From contig NZ_JAAIYA010000009.1 of NCBI RefSeq assembly GCF_010894405.1, positions 222,457-286,456 of the forward strand: DNA of 64,000 bases. Direction: 5' to 3'. Source of the DNA: Pyxidicoccus caerfyrddinensis. GTDB lineage: Bacteria; Myxococcota; Myxococcia; Myxococcales; Myxococcaceae. The notes under the pieces were generated by a model, which worked only from the letters and a program-made list of their open reading frames with translations, ran no database searches and was not told where the DNA came from. Positions 7,681-15,309 of this stretch are shown piece after piece. Made by a program: the position numbers and the translations under genes. The number at the start of each line of letters is the position of its first letter. Positions within the stretch are counted from its first letter, which is position 1.

Positions 7681-8616
7681 ATGCTCGTCGCGGTCCCCCG
7701 CCCCGTCGAGGTGCCCTCTCGCCGCTTCGGCCACTACCTGCTGCGCACGCGCCTGGGCACCGGAGGCATGGCCGAGGTGTTCCTCGCGGACGCGGTGGAC
7801 GTGCGCGGCCAGCCCTTCAGCGTGGCGCTCAAGCTGATGCGCAGGGACGTGCCCGCGGAGGTCTTCGCCGACGAGGCGGACCTGATGGGCCTGCTGGAGC
7901 ACCCCAACCTCGTGCAGCGACTGGAGGTGGGCGAGGCCTTCGGGCGTCCCTTCATCGCCATGGAGCTGCTGGTGGGAGGAGACCTCGGCGGGCTGATGCG
8001 CGCGCTGCACCAGCAGCGTCAGCCCTTCCCTTCCGACATGGCCGTCCACGTGGCCATCGAGGTGCTGCGCGGGCTGGCCTACTTCCACCAGGCGCGCACG
8101 CGCAGCGGCCGGCCGCTGGGGCTGGTGCACGGCGACGTCAACCCCGCCAACATCTTCTTCTCCGGCGACGGCGACGTGAAGCTCGGCGACTTCGGCGTGG
8201 CCAAGGCGCACGGCGCGGACATCGGCCCGGCGGACGGCGTGGCCGCGGGCAAGCTGCACTACCTCTCCCCGGAGCAGACGCGCGGCGAGCCGCTCACCCC
8301 CGCCTCGGACGTCTTCGCCATGGGCATCGTCCTCCATGAGTTGCTCGTGGGCGCGCACCCCTTCCAGCGCGAGTCCACGGACGTGCACGTGGTGATGGCG
8401 GCCATCCGCACGGCGCGCCTCCACCTGCCCTTCACCATGGACCGGACGCTCGCCGCCATCCTCCGCAAGGCGCTGGCGCCGGACGTGGCCAGCCGCTACC
8501 GCACCGCGGGCGAGCTCGCCGGCGCGCTCCTCACCTGGTCCCTGGACACGGGCCACGGCCCCACGCGCACGGACGTGCGGCGCTGGCTGGCGGAAGCGCT
8601 CGGCCTCATCGGCTGA
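7681..8616 (+). CDS. Serine/threonine protein kinase with altered catalytic loop
   Basis: A 311-residue Hanks-type kinase consisting of the kinase domain only, with no transmembrane segment or sensor domain. The Gly-rich loop is LGTGGMAEVF (25-34), the ATP-anchoring Lys is K51 in VALKLMRR, the alpha-C Glu is probably E65, the metal-binding DFG is D170-G172, and SPEQ follows at 196-199. The catalytic loop reads HGDVNPAN (150-157) instead of HRDxKPxN: Arg before the catalytic Asp is Gly (a non-RD kinase) and the Lys is Asn. The catalytic Asp152 and Asn157 are kept, so activity is plausible. It follows the sigma operon by 127 bp and is probably transcribed separately. Confidence 0.9.
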   Translation: MLVAVPRPVEVPSRRFGHYLLRTRLGTGGMAEVFLADAVDVRGQPFSVALKLMRRDVPAEVFADEADLMGLLEHPNLVQRLEVGEAFGRPFIAMELLVGGDLGGLMRALHQQRQPFPSDMAVHVAIEVLRGLAYFHQARTRSGRPLGLVHGDVNPANIFFSGDGDVKLGDFGVAKAHGADIGPADGVAAGKLHYLSPEQTRGEPLTPASDVFAMGIVLHELLVGAHPFQRESTDVHVVMAAIRTARLHLPFTMDRTLAAILRKALAPDVASRYRTAGELAGALLTWSLDTGHGPTRTDVRRWLAEALGLIG

Positions 8617-8624
8617 GACGACGA

Positions 8625-8655
8625 AGCCCGGGCCCCCTCGCGGGGAACCCGGGCT
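8625..8655. terminator. Bidirectional terminator between kinase gene and glmS
   Basis: AGCCCGGG (8625-8632) pairs with CCCGGGCT (8648-8655), with an inner CCCC/GGGG stem. It lies between two convergent stop codons, so it can serve both strands. Confidence 0.65.
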
Positions 8656-8687
8656 CCTTGAAGTCACGTCACTTCGAAGGCGACGCG

Positions 8688-10523
8688 CTACTCCACCGTC
8701 ACGCTCTTGGCGAGGTTGCGGGGCTGGTCCACGTCATTCCCGCGCATCTCCGCCACGTGGTAGGCGAGCAGCTGCAGTGGGATGGTGGCCACCACCGGCG
8801 CCAGCAGCGCGCAGGCGGGAGGAATCCGGATGACGTGGTCGGCCAGGCCGGCGACATGCGCGTCGTCCTCGTCGATGACGGCGATGACCTTGCCGCCGCG
8901 TGCGCGGACCTCCTCGATGTTGCCGATGATCTTCTCGTAGGCGACGTGCGGCTGCTTCGGCGCAATCACCACCACCGGCATCTTCTCGTCGATGAGGGCG
9001 ATGGGGCCGTGCTTCATCTCACCGCCCGCGTAGCCCTCCGCGTGGATGTACGAGATTTCCTTCAGCTTGAGCGCGCCCTCCAGCGCCACCGGGTGCATGG
9101 GGCCGCGGCCGAGGAAGAGGAAGTCCTGCGCGTTCATGAACTCACGCGCGACGCGCTTCACCTGCGGCTCGCACTTGAGGACGTCCTCAATCATCTTCGG
9201 AATCTGCGTCAGGTGCGTCAGGTGCTCCTGCGCCGCCTGCACCGTGAGGGTGCCGCGCATCCGGCCCAGCTTCACCGCCAGCAGGTACAGGGCGACGAGC
9301 TGCGTGGTGAACGCCTTGGTGGACGCGACGCCAATCTCCGGGCCCGCGTTGGTGAGCACGGAGAACTCGGCCTCGCGCGTCATCGCGCTGCCGATGACGT
9401 TGCAGATGGCCATCGCCGTGGCGCCACGGGCCTTGGCCTCCTTGAAGGCCGCCAGCGTGTCCGCCGTCTCACCGGACTGGCTGATGGCGATGGCCAGGTG
9501 CGAGCCGTCCACGATGGGGTCCCGGTAGCGGAACTCGCTGGCCAGCTCCACCTCGACGGGCAGACGCGCCAGCGTCTCAATCATGTGCTTGCCGGCGACG
9601 CCGGAGTGCCACGAGGTGCCGCAGGCCAGGATGGTGACCTTGGTCAGCGAGCGGACCTTCTCCGCGGAGAGGTTCCAGCCCTCGAAGTGGACGTCGCCCT
9701 CGCTCAGGAGCATCCGGCCGCGCAGCGTGTCGCCGATGGCGCGAGGCTGCTCCCAGATTTCCTTGTGCATGAAGTGCTTGTGGCCGCCCTTCTCCGCCAT
9801 CATCGGCGTCCAGTCGATGCGGCGCGTGGGCCGATTCACGAGCTGGCCCTGGCGGTTGAAGATGTCGATCTTCGCGGCGGCGACGACGGCGAGGTCGCCC
9901 TCCTCCATGTAGACGATGTCGCGCGTGTGCTCGAGCACGGCCGGCACGTCGCTGGCGATGAAGTTCTGCCCCTCGCCGAGGCCCAGCACCATGGGCGACG
10001 CGTTCTTGGTGCAGACGATGCGGTTCGGGTCCTTCGCCGACACCACCGCCAGCGCGTAGGTGCCCTTCACGTGCTCGATGGCCGCGCGCACCGCCTCCGG
10101 CAGCTCCAGCCCGCGCTCCAGCTCCTCGGAGATGAGGTGGGCGAAGACCTCGGTGTCCGTCTCGGAGGAGAAGACGTGCCCGCGGCCGCGCAGCTCTTCC
10201 TTCAGCGCGAGGTGGTTCTCGATGATGCCGTTGTGCACCACCGCCACGTTCTTGTACGTGTGCGGGTGGGCGTTCTCGTCGGAAGGACGCCCGTGCGTGG
10301 CCCACCGCGTGTGGCCAATGCCGATGGTGCCCTGCGGCTGATCCGCGACCACCCGGCTCTCGAGGTTGCGCAGCTTGCCCGTGGCGCGCACCACGTTGAG
10401 CTGGTTGCGGCTCACCACCGCGACACCCGCCGAGTCATACCCCCGGTACTCGAGCTTCTTCAGCCCGGACACGAGGATGGGAGCAGATTCCTTGTCACCG
10501 ACGTAACCAACAATCCCGCACAT
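8688..10523 (-). CDS. glmS: Glutamine-fructose-6-phosphate aminotransferase (isomerizing)
   Basis: A 611-residue GlmS, the enzyme making glucosamine-6-phosphate from fructose-6-phosphate and glutamine, the first step to UDP-GlcNAc for peptidoglycan and LPS. N-terminal class II amidotransferase domain begins MCGIVGYVG, with catalytic Cys2. Two SIS sugar-binding domains follow (ACGTSWHSG, SQSGETADT, STKAFTTQ). The C-terminal end NLAKSVTVE is the conserved GlmS tail. The start is fixed by Cys2. It lies 111 bp after glmU on the same strand, giving a pathway cluster. Confidence 0.97.
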   Translation of the reverse strand: MCGIVGYVGDKESAPILVSGLKKLEYRGYDSAGVAVVSRNQLNVVRATGKLRNLESRVVADQPQGTIGIGHTRWATHGRPSDENAHPHTYKNVAVVHNGIIENHLALKEELRGRGHVFSSETDTEVFAHLISEELERGLELPEAVRAAIEHVKGTYALAVVSAKDPNRIVCTKNASPMVLGLGEGQNFIASDVPAVLEHTRDIVYMEEGDLAVVAAAKIDIFNRQGQLVNRPTRRIDWTPMMAEKGGHKHFMHKEIWEQPRAIGDTLRGRMLLSEGDVHFEGWNLSAEKVRSLTKVTILACGTSWHSGVAGKHMIETLARLPVEVELASEFRYRDPIVDGSHLAIAISQSGETADTLAAFKEAKARGATAMAICNVIGSAMTREAEFSVLTNAGPEIGVASTKAFTTQLVALYLLAVKLGRMRGTLTVQAAQEHLTHLTQIPKMIEDVLKCEPQVKRVAREFMNAQDFLFLGRGPMHPVALEGALKLKEISYIHAEGYAGGEMKHGPIALIDEKMPVVVIAPKQPHVAYEKIIGNIEEVRARGGKVIAVIDEDDAHVAGLADHVIRIPPACALLAPVVATIPLQLLAYHVAEMRGNDVDQPRNLAKSVTVE

Positions 10524-10585
10524 ATAGACCTCTCTCTCACGCCCACGCCCGCTAGAGCAATCCGGGGCATTCCCCTACAACCCGT

Positions 10586-10609
10586 GTGGGCAGTTCTCTG
10601 GCTGCCCAC
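10586..10609 (-). promoter_or_regulatory. Hairpin between glmU and glmS
   Basis: GTGGGCAG (10586-10593) and CTGCCCAC (10602-10609) form a perfect 8-bp stem with an 8-base loop in the 111-bp glmU-glmS gap. No T tract follows on the minus strand, so it may be an mRNA processing or partial-attenuation element rather than a full terminator. Confidence 0.45.
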
Positions 10610-10634
10610 CAAGCAAGAGCCGCGCCGATCAGAA

Positions 10635-12047
10635 TCAGCCGGCCTGAACCTTCGACGCCTTGCGCGCCTTCTTCGCGGCCACCCAACCCTCCTTGGTGAC
10701 CTGTGGCGTCCGAGACACAGCGAGGCTTCCAGGCGGCACATTTTTCGTCACCGTGGTGCCCGCGCCGACATACGCGCCGTCGCCGACCTTCACTGGCGCC
10801 ACCAGCTGCGTGTCCGAGCCGATGAACACCCCGTCGCCAAGTTCAGTGACGTGCTTGTTCACCCCGTCATAGTTACAGGTGATGGTGCCCGCCCCGACGT
10901 TGCACCCGGCGCCAATCTTCGCGTCGCCCAGGTACGTCAGGTGGTTGGCCTTGGAGCCCTTGCCGATCTGCGCCTTCTTCGTTTCCACGAAGTTGCCCAG
11001 ATGCACATCCTCGGCCAACTCCGTCCCGGGGCGCAGGCGGGCAAACGGGCCAATGACGTTCCGCTCGCCGACCTTCGCCTCCTCCAGCACGGAGTAGGGC
11101 TTGATGACGGTGCCGTCCGCCACGGTGGAGGCGGTGATGACGCTCCCCTGACCGATGGTGACGCCCTTGCCGATGATGGTGCCCGAGGAGAGCGTCACGG
11201 AGGGGCCCACCTCGGTGTCCGTGCCGATGATGACGCCTTCCTCGATGTAGGCCGTGGCCGGGTCCTGGATGGACACGCCCGCGCGCATGTGCGCCTCGTT
11301 GATGCGCTGCTGGAGCACGCGGGCGCGCGCCGCCAGTTCCACCTTGTCATTCACCCCGGCCGTCTCCGTGGCGTCCGCTTCCACCGAGCCCACCGAGCCC
11401 ACCGGGCCCTGCTTCGCGGCCATCTCCACCAGGTCCGTGAGGTAGTACTCGCCCTGCGCGTTCGCCGGCTTGATTTGCGCCAGCGCCTTCCAGAGGAAGT
11501 CCGCGTCGACGGAGTAGATGCCCGCGTTGCACTCGCGCACCGCGCGCTGCTCCGGGGTGGCGTCCTTGTGCTCGACGATGCGGGCCACCTTGCCACCCTC
11601 GCGGATGACGCGGCCGTAGCCGGTGGGGTCCTCCAGCACGGTGGACACGAGCGCCAGCGCCCCGCCCGCCTTGTCGTGCGCGGCGAGCAGCGCCTGCAGC
11701 GTCTCGCGGCGCAAGAGCGGCACGTCGCCATAGAGGATGAGGACGCGGCCGGAGTACCCCTTCAGGGCCTCCTCCGCCGAGCGCACCGCGTCCGCCGTCC
11801 CGCGCTGCTCACGCTGCAGCGCGAAGTGCAGCGGGGCGTCCGGGAAGAAGGCGCGAATCGTCTTCTCCACCGCCTCCGCCTGGTGCCCCACCACCGGCAC
11901 CACGGACGAAGCACCCAGTTCGAGGGCCCGATTCAGGGGATACGCACAAATGGGCCTGCCAAGGATGGGGTGAAGGACCTTCGCCTTCTCCGACTTCATC
12001 CGCGTGCCCTTACCCGCGCACAGCACCACCGCCGCCAGAGCTGTCAT
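10635..12047 (-). CDS. glmU: Bifunctional UDP-GlcNAc pyrophosphorylase / glucosamine-1-P acetyltransferase
   Basis: A 470-residue GlmU, which acetylates glucosamine-1-phosphate and then couples it to UTP to give UDP-GlcNAc in the cytoplasm. The N-terminal nucleotidyltransferase has VVLCAGKGTRMKS, GTADAV and LYGDVPLL. The C-terminal half is a left-handed beta-helix of hexapeptide repeats with GPFARLRPG, NFVETKKAQIGKGSKANHL and AGTITCNYDG, the acetyltransferase signature blocks. Start ATG 12047. The pairing with glmS fits one supply route for cell-wall precursors. Confidence 0.97.
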   Translation of the reverse strand: MTALAAVVLCAGKGTRMKSEKAKVLHPILGRPICAYPLNRALELGASSVVPVVGHQAEAVEKTIRAFFPDAPLHFALQREQRGTADAVRSAEEALKGYSGRVLILYGDVPLLRRETLQALLAAHDKAGGALALVSTVLEDPTGYGRVIREGGKVARIVEHKDATPEQRAVRECNAGIYSVDADFLWKALAQIKPANAQGEYYLTDLVEMAAKQGPVGSVGSVEADATETAGVNDKVELAARARVLQQRINEAHMRAGVSIQDPATAYIEEGVIIGTDTEVGPSVTLSSGTIIGKGVTIGQGSVITASTVADGTVIKPYSVLEEAKVGERNVIGPFARLRPGTELAEDVHLGNFVETKKAQIGKGSKANHLTYLGDAKIGAGCNVGAGTITCNYDGVNKHVTELGDGVFIGSDTQLVAPVKVGDGAYVGAGTTVTKNVPPGSLAVSRTPQVTKEGWVAAKKARKASKVQAG

Positions 12048-12058
12048 GCGGCGGAGAA

Positions 12059-12265
12059 TTAGGGACAGGGAATCGAGTCGTCAACCGCACCCGCAGGAGA
12101 AGACTCCTCGGTGTCAACCGGCGGAGGCCGGGCGCTGACCGCCACACTCAGCGAGTTGCTCTGCACGGAAATCCCGAAGCAGGGCTTCAGGAAGACCGTC
12201 ACCCGACCCGAGGGCGGTATGGACCCGGGTGGTGTCTTTTTCTCGGGCGCGACGGGCGTGCTCAT
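12059..12265 (-). CDS. Small hypothetical protein upstream of glmU
   Basis: A possible 68-residue protein (MSTPVAPEKKTPPGSIPPSG..., ending DDSIPCP) of no known family. It starts at ATG 12265 with GGGGAG at good spacing, ends 11 bp before the glmU start, and would be the first gene of a glmU-glmS transcript. The middle part is mildly hydrophobic with alternating Val and Ser; both ends are Pro-rich. No homologue can be named, so it may be a leader or just an open frame in GC-rich DNA. Confidence 0.45.
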   Translation of the reverse strand: MSTPVAPEKKTPPGSIPPSGRVTVFLKPCFGISVQSNSLSVAVSARPPPVDTEESSPAGAVDDSIPCP

Positions 12266-12448
12266 ACGCTGCTCCCCCGATGACGGTTCAGGATTTCCAG
12301 AGGATGCACCCAAACAGGACACAATCCAAGAGGAAAAATGCTGCCCCGTTGAAACCCTGGTTCTGAGGAGTCGGTTCGTGCATACCGGGAGTCCTGTAGT
12401 CCGTCAGGCGCTCCGGAGTCCCGACCCTGAAGGGTGGGTTTCTGTCCC

Positions 12449-12468
12449 CTGGGTAACACAATACCCAG
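12449..12468 (+). promoter_or_regulatory. Dyad upstream of the gamma-glutamyltransferase gene
   Basis: CTGGGTA-ACACAA-TACCCAG, a perfect 7-bp inverted repeat, lies 48 bp before the preferred GTG start. The ~250-bp region between the small glmU leader ORF and this gene is otherwise without a gene and probably carries divergent promoters. An operator role is a guess from symmetry and position. Confidence 0.35.
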
Positions 12469-12516
12469 AACGAAGGCCAGGCAGGGATGTTCACGCGCCG
12501 TGAGGAGGCTGAACCG

Positions 12517-14343
12517 GTGAAGGACACGAGCTTCAGGAGTGAAGCGGCGCGCCCCGGCGCACGCGTGGCGGTGTCGGCGGCACGTGGGACACGGAGCCTG
12601 GCGGCGCGGAGCCTGGCGCTGGCGGTGGTGCTGCTGGCGTGCGTGGCGCACGCGGCGCGCCCGTACCGCGGCGGCGCGGTGGCCACGGCCTACCCGCAGG
12701 CCAGCGCCGCGGCGCTGGAGATGCTGGAGAAGGGCGGCAACGCGACGGACGCGGCGGTGGCGGCGGCCTTCGTCGCGGCGGTGGTGGGGCCGTACCACTC
12801 GGGCATCGGCGGCGGCGGCTTCGCGCTGGTGCATGACGGCAAGAGCGGCGAGACGAAGGTGCTCGACTTCCGCGAGGTGGCGCCCAAGGCGGCCACGCGG
12901 GACATGTACGTGAAGGACGGCAAGGTGGTGCCGGGCCTGTCCACGGACGGCCCGCTGGCGGTGGCGGTGCCGGGCGCGGTGGCGGGCTACCTCCAGCTCC
13001 TCAAGGAGCACGGGAAGCTGCCCCCGTCCGTCGTGCTGGCGCCGGCCATCGCCGCCGCGAAGAAGGGCATCTGGGTGACGCCGCGCTACCACTCCATGGG
13101 GGCGGGGCGGCTGGAGTGCCTGCGCAAGGACGCGGAGGCCTCGCGCGTGTTCCTGGTGAAGAACGCGGAGGGCGTGCCGGACATGCCCCCGCTGGGACAC
13201 GTCATCAAGCAGCCGGACCTGGCGCGCACGCTGAGCGGCATCGCCAGGGGCGGCGCGAAGGCCTTCTATTCGGGCACCGTGGCCAAGGCGATTGCGGACA
13301 CGGTGCAGGCCGGCGGCGGCGTGCTGACGGTGGAGGACCTGGCCGCATACAAGACGCGCCCCCGCCAGCCGCTGGAGGGCAGCTACCGCGGCTTCCGCAT
13401 CCTCACCATGCCTCCGCCGAGCGCGGGCGGCGTGGCGGTCCTCCAGGTGCTGGGCGCGATGGAGAAGCTGCGCCCGCAGGGCATGGCCTTCCGAGACCCG
13501 GAGGCACTGCACCTCTATGTGGAGGCGGTGCGGCGGGCCTACGTGGACCGGGCGAAGTACCTGGGCGACCCGGACTTCTCGGACGTGCCCACGGCGCGAC
13601 TGGTGTCCCAAGGCCACATCGCGGACATCGCGGGCTCCATCGACGCGAAGAAGGCCACGGCGAGCGCGTCGCTGCTGCCGCCAGTGCCGGGCGCGCAGGG
13701 CTCCACGCTGACGGACCAGCCCGCGGTGCTGACGCCGGAGCCAGAGCGAAAGAACACCACGCACATCTCCGTCATCGACAAGGACGGCAACGCGGTGGCC
13801 ATGACGACCACCATCAACTACGGCTTCGGCTCGTGCGTGGTGGCGAAGGGCACGGGCGTGATGCTCAACGACGAGATGGACGACTTCTCGGCGCAGCCCG
13901 GCGTGCCCAACGCGTATGGCCTCATCACCGGCGAGCCCAACGCCATCCAGCCCGGCAAGGTGCCGCAGTCCTCCATGTCCCCCACGCTGGTGTTCTCCAA
14001 GGAGGACCCGAAGAAGGTGATGCTGGCGGTGGGCAGCCCGGGCGGCTCCACCATTCCCACCACCGTCATCCAGGTCATCAGCAACCTGGTGGACAGCGGC
14101 ATGGACGTGGCGCGCGCGGTGAACGAGGGCCGCGTGCACCATCAGTACATGCCGGACGAGCTCTGGGTGGACAAGTGGGGCCTGGAGCCGGCGACGCTGT
14201 CGGTGCTGGAGGCGAAGGGCCACAAGATTCGCCGGGTGGACCAGTGGGGCGACGCGGAGGCGGTGTTCGTGGACCCGAAGACGGGCCTGCGCTACTCCGC
14301 GAGCGACCCGCGCAACGAGGGCGTGGCCCTGGGGCAGGACTGA
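12517..14343 (+). CDS. ggt: Gamma-glutamyltransferase (glutathione hydrolase)
   Basis: An exported N-terminal nucleophile hydrolase that cleaves gamma-glutamyl bonds, such as glutathione, in the periplasm. Seen: a basic N-region and hydrophobic signal (LALAVVLLACVAHA), the early block GNATDAAVAAAFV, GIGGGGFAL, and the autoprocessing/catalytic site KNTTHISVID, where the first Thr (codon at 13756) becomes the N-terminus of the small subunit, then PGGSTIP. GTG 12517 has GGAGG 8 bases upstream; an ATG at 12487 would add ten residues. The next gene starts 4 bp after its stop. Confidence 0.93.
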   Translation: MKDTSFRSEAARPGARVAVSAARGTRSLAARSLALAVVLLACVAHAARPYRGGAVATAYPQASAAALEMLEKGGNATDAAVAAAFVAAVVGPYHSGIGGGGFALVHDGKSGETKVLDFREVAPKAATRDMYVKDGKVVPGLSTDGPLAVAVPGAVAGYLQLLKEHGKLPPSVVLAPAIAAAKKGIWVTPRYHSMGAGRLECLRKDAEASRVFLVKNAEGVPDMPPLGHVIKQPDLARTLSGIARGGAKAFYSGTVAKAIADTVQAGGGVLTVEDLAAYKTRPRQPLEGSYRGFRILTMPPPSAGGVAVLQVLGAMEKLRPQGMAFRDPEALHLYVEAVRRAYVDRAKYLGDPDFSDVPTARLVSQGHIADIAGSIDAKKATASASLLPPVPGAQGSTLTDQPAVLTPEPERKNTTHISVIDKDGNAVAMTTTINYGFGSCVVAKGTGVMLNDEMDDFSAQPGVPNAYGLITGEPNAIQPGKVPQSSMSPTLVFSKEDPKKVMLAVGSPGGSTIPTTVIQVISNLVDSGMDVARAVNEGRVHHQYMPDELWVDKWGLEPATLSVLEAKGHKIRRVDQWGDAEAVFVDPKTGLRYSASDPRNEGVALGQD

Positions 14344-14347
14344 AGCC

Positions 14348-15130
14348 TTGGCAGAGCCCGTTCCCATCTTCGACGCGCACCTGCACCCCGAGGGCCTGAC
14401 GGACCAGGACCTGGAGTCGATGCGCTTCTTCGGGGTGGAGCGGGCGCTGGTGGTGGCCCACCACTTCCCGGAGCCCACGTCCAAGGCGCTCTTGCGCCAC
14501 TTCGATGATTTGGTGGAGCGCCAGCTCCCCCGGCTGGAGCGCGTGGGCATCCGCGCCTATGCCGCGCTCGGCGTGCACCCGCGCTGCATCCCCCGGCGCG
14601 GGCTGTCCGAGGTGCTCTCCGCCCTGCCCGACTACTTCCAGGGAGGCCGCGTGGTGGCCCTGGGCGAGACGGGGCTGCACGTGGGCGGCGAGGAGGAGGA
14701 GGAGGCCTTCCTGGAGCAGCTCGCGCTGGCCCGGAGCCTCAAGCTGCGCGTGGTGGTGCACACGCCCACCGTGGACAAGGAGCGCCACACGCGGCGCATC
14801 CTCACGCTGCTGCGCCAGTCCGGCGTGCTGGCCTCGCGCGTGCTGGTGGACCACGCCAACGCGCGCACGGTGCGCACCATCCTCGAGGTGGGCCACTGGG
14901 CGGGGCTGACGCTGCACCCGGAAGCCCTCAAGGCCGAGCGCGCCGTGGCGGTGGTGCGGCGGCTGGGCAGCGAGCGGCTGGTGCTCAACTCCGACGCGGG
15001 CGACGGCGCGGGGGACATCCTCGGCCTGGCGCGCCTGGCCAACCTCCTGGCCAAGGCCAACCTCTCCGAGCGCATCGTCCACCGCATCGCCCGCGACAAC
15101 GCCATCCGCTTCTTCCAGGTGAGCAGCTGA
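14348..15130 (+). CDS. TatD-family metal-dependent hydrolase
   Basis: A 260-residue TIM-barrel hydrolase of the TatD/amidohydrolase group. Metal ligands are visible as the FDAHLHPE HxH at the N-terminus, Glu in ALGETGLHVGG, His in VVVHTPT and VDHANA, and Asp in LNSDAGDG. TatD enzymes act as DNases or on other phosphodiester/amide bonds; the substrate here is unknown. A TTG start at 14348, 4 bp after the ggt stop and preceded by AGGA, implies co-expression with ggt. Confidence 0.85.
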   Translation: MAEPVPIFDAHLHPEGLTDQDLESMRFFGVERALVVAHHFPEPTSKALLRHFDDLVERQLPRLERVGIRAYAALGVHPRCIPRRGLSEVLSALPDYFQGGRVVALGETGLHVGGEEEEEAFLEQLALARSLKLRVVVHTPTVDKERHTRRILTLLRQSGVLASRVLVDHANARTVRTILEVGHWAGLTLHPEALKAERAVAVVRRLGSERLVLNSDAGDGAGDILGLARLANLLAKANLSERIVHRIARDNAIRFFQVSS

Positions 15131-15199
15131 GCGCCTGCTTCCCTGCCCGCTCCAACTTCTCACAGCCAGAGAGCCAACCCGGGTAGCGCCGGCCCTTCC

Positions 15200-15213
15200 C
15201 GCAGAAATCTGCG
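15200..15213 (+). promoter_or_regulatory. Short dyad in front of the M3 peptidase gene
   Basis: CGCAGA-AA-TCTGCG is a perfect 6-bp dyad in the 179-bp gap before the peptidase gene; a GACGA/TCGTC pair overlaps its right edge. It may be an operator; short dyads are expected by chance in GC-rich DNA. Confidence 0.25.
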
Positions 15214-15309
15214 ACGAATTGGCGCGCTCGTCGTCATTTCAGGTGGAGCCCGCAGCGGAAATACCCCACGCCCCCACCCGTTGCCCCAGCCCCTGTCCAG
15301 GGAGGGCAT

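Noticed and set aside
10524..10634. A glmS ribozyme between glmU and glmS
   Set aside because: The gap is only 111 bp and shows one simple hairpin; I could not see the conserved pseudoknot core, and the ribozyme is known mainly from Gram-positive bacteria.
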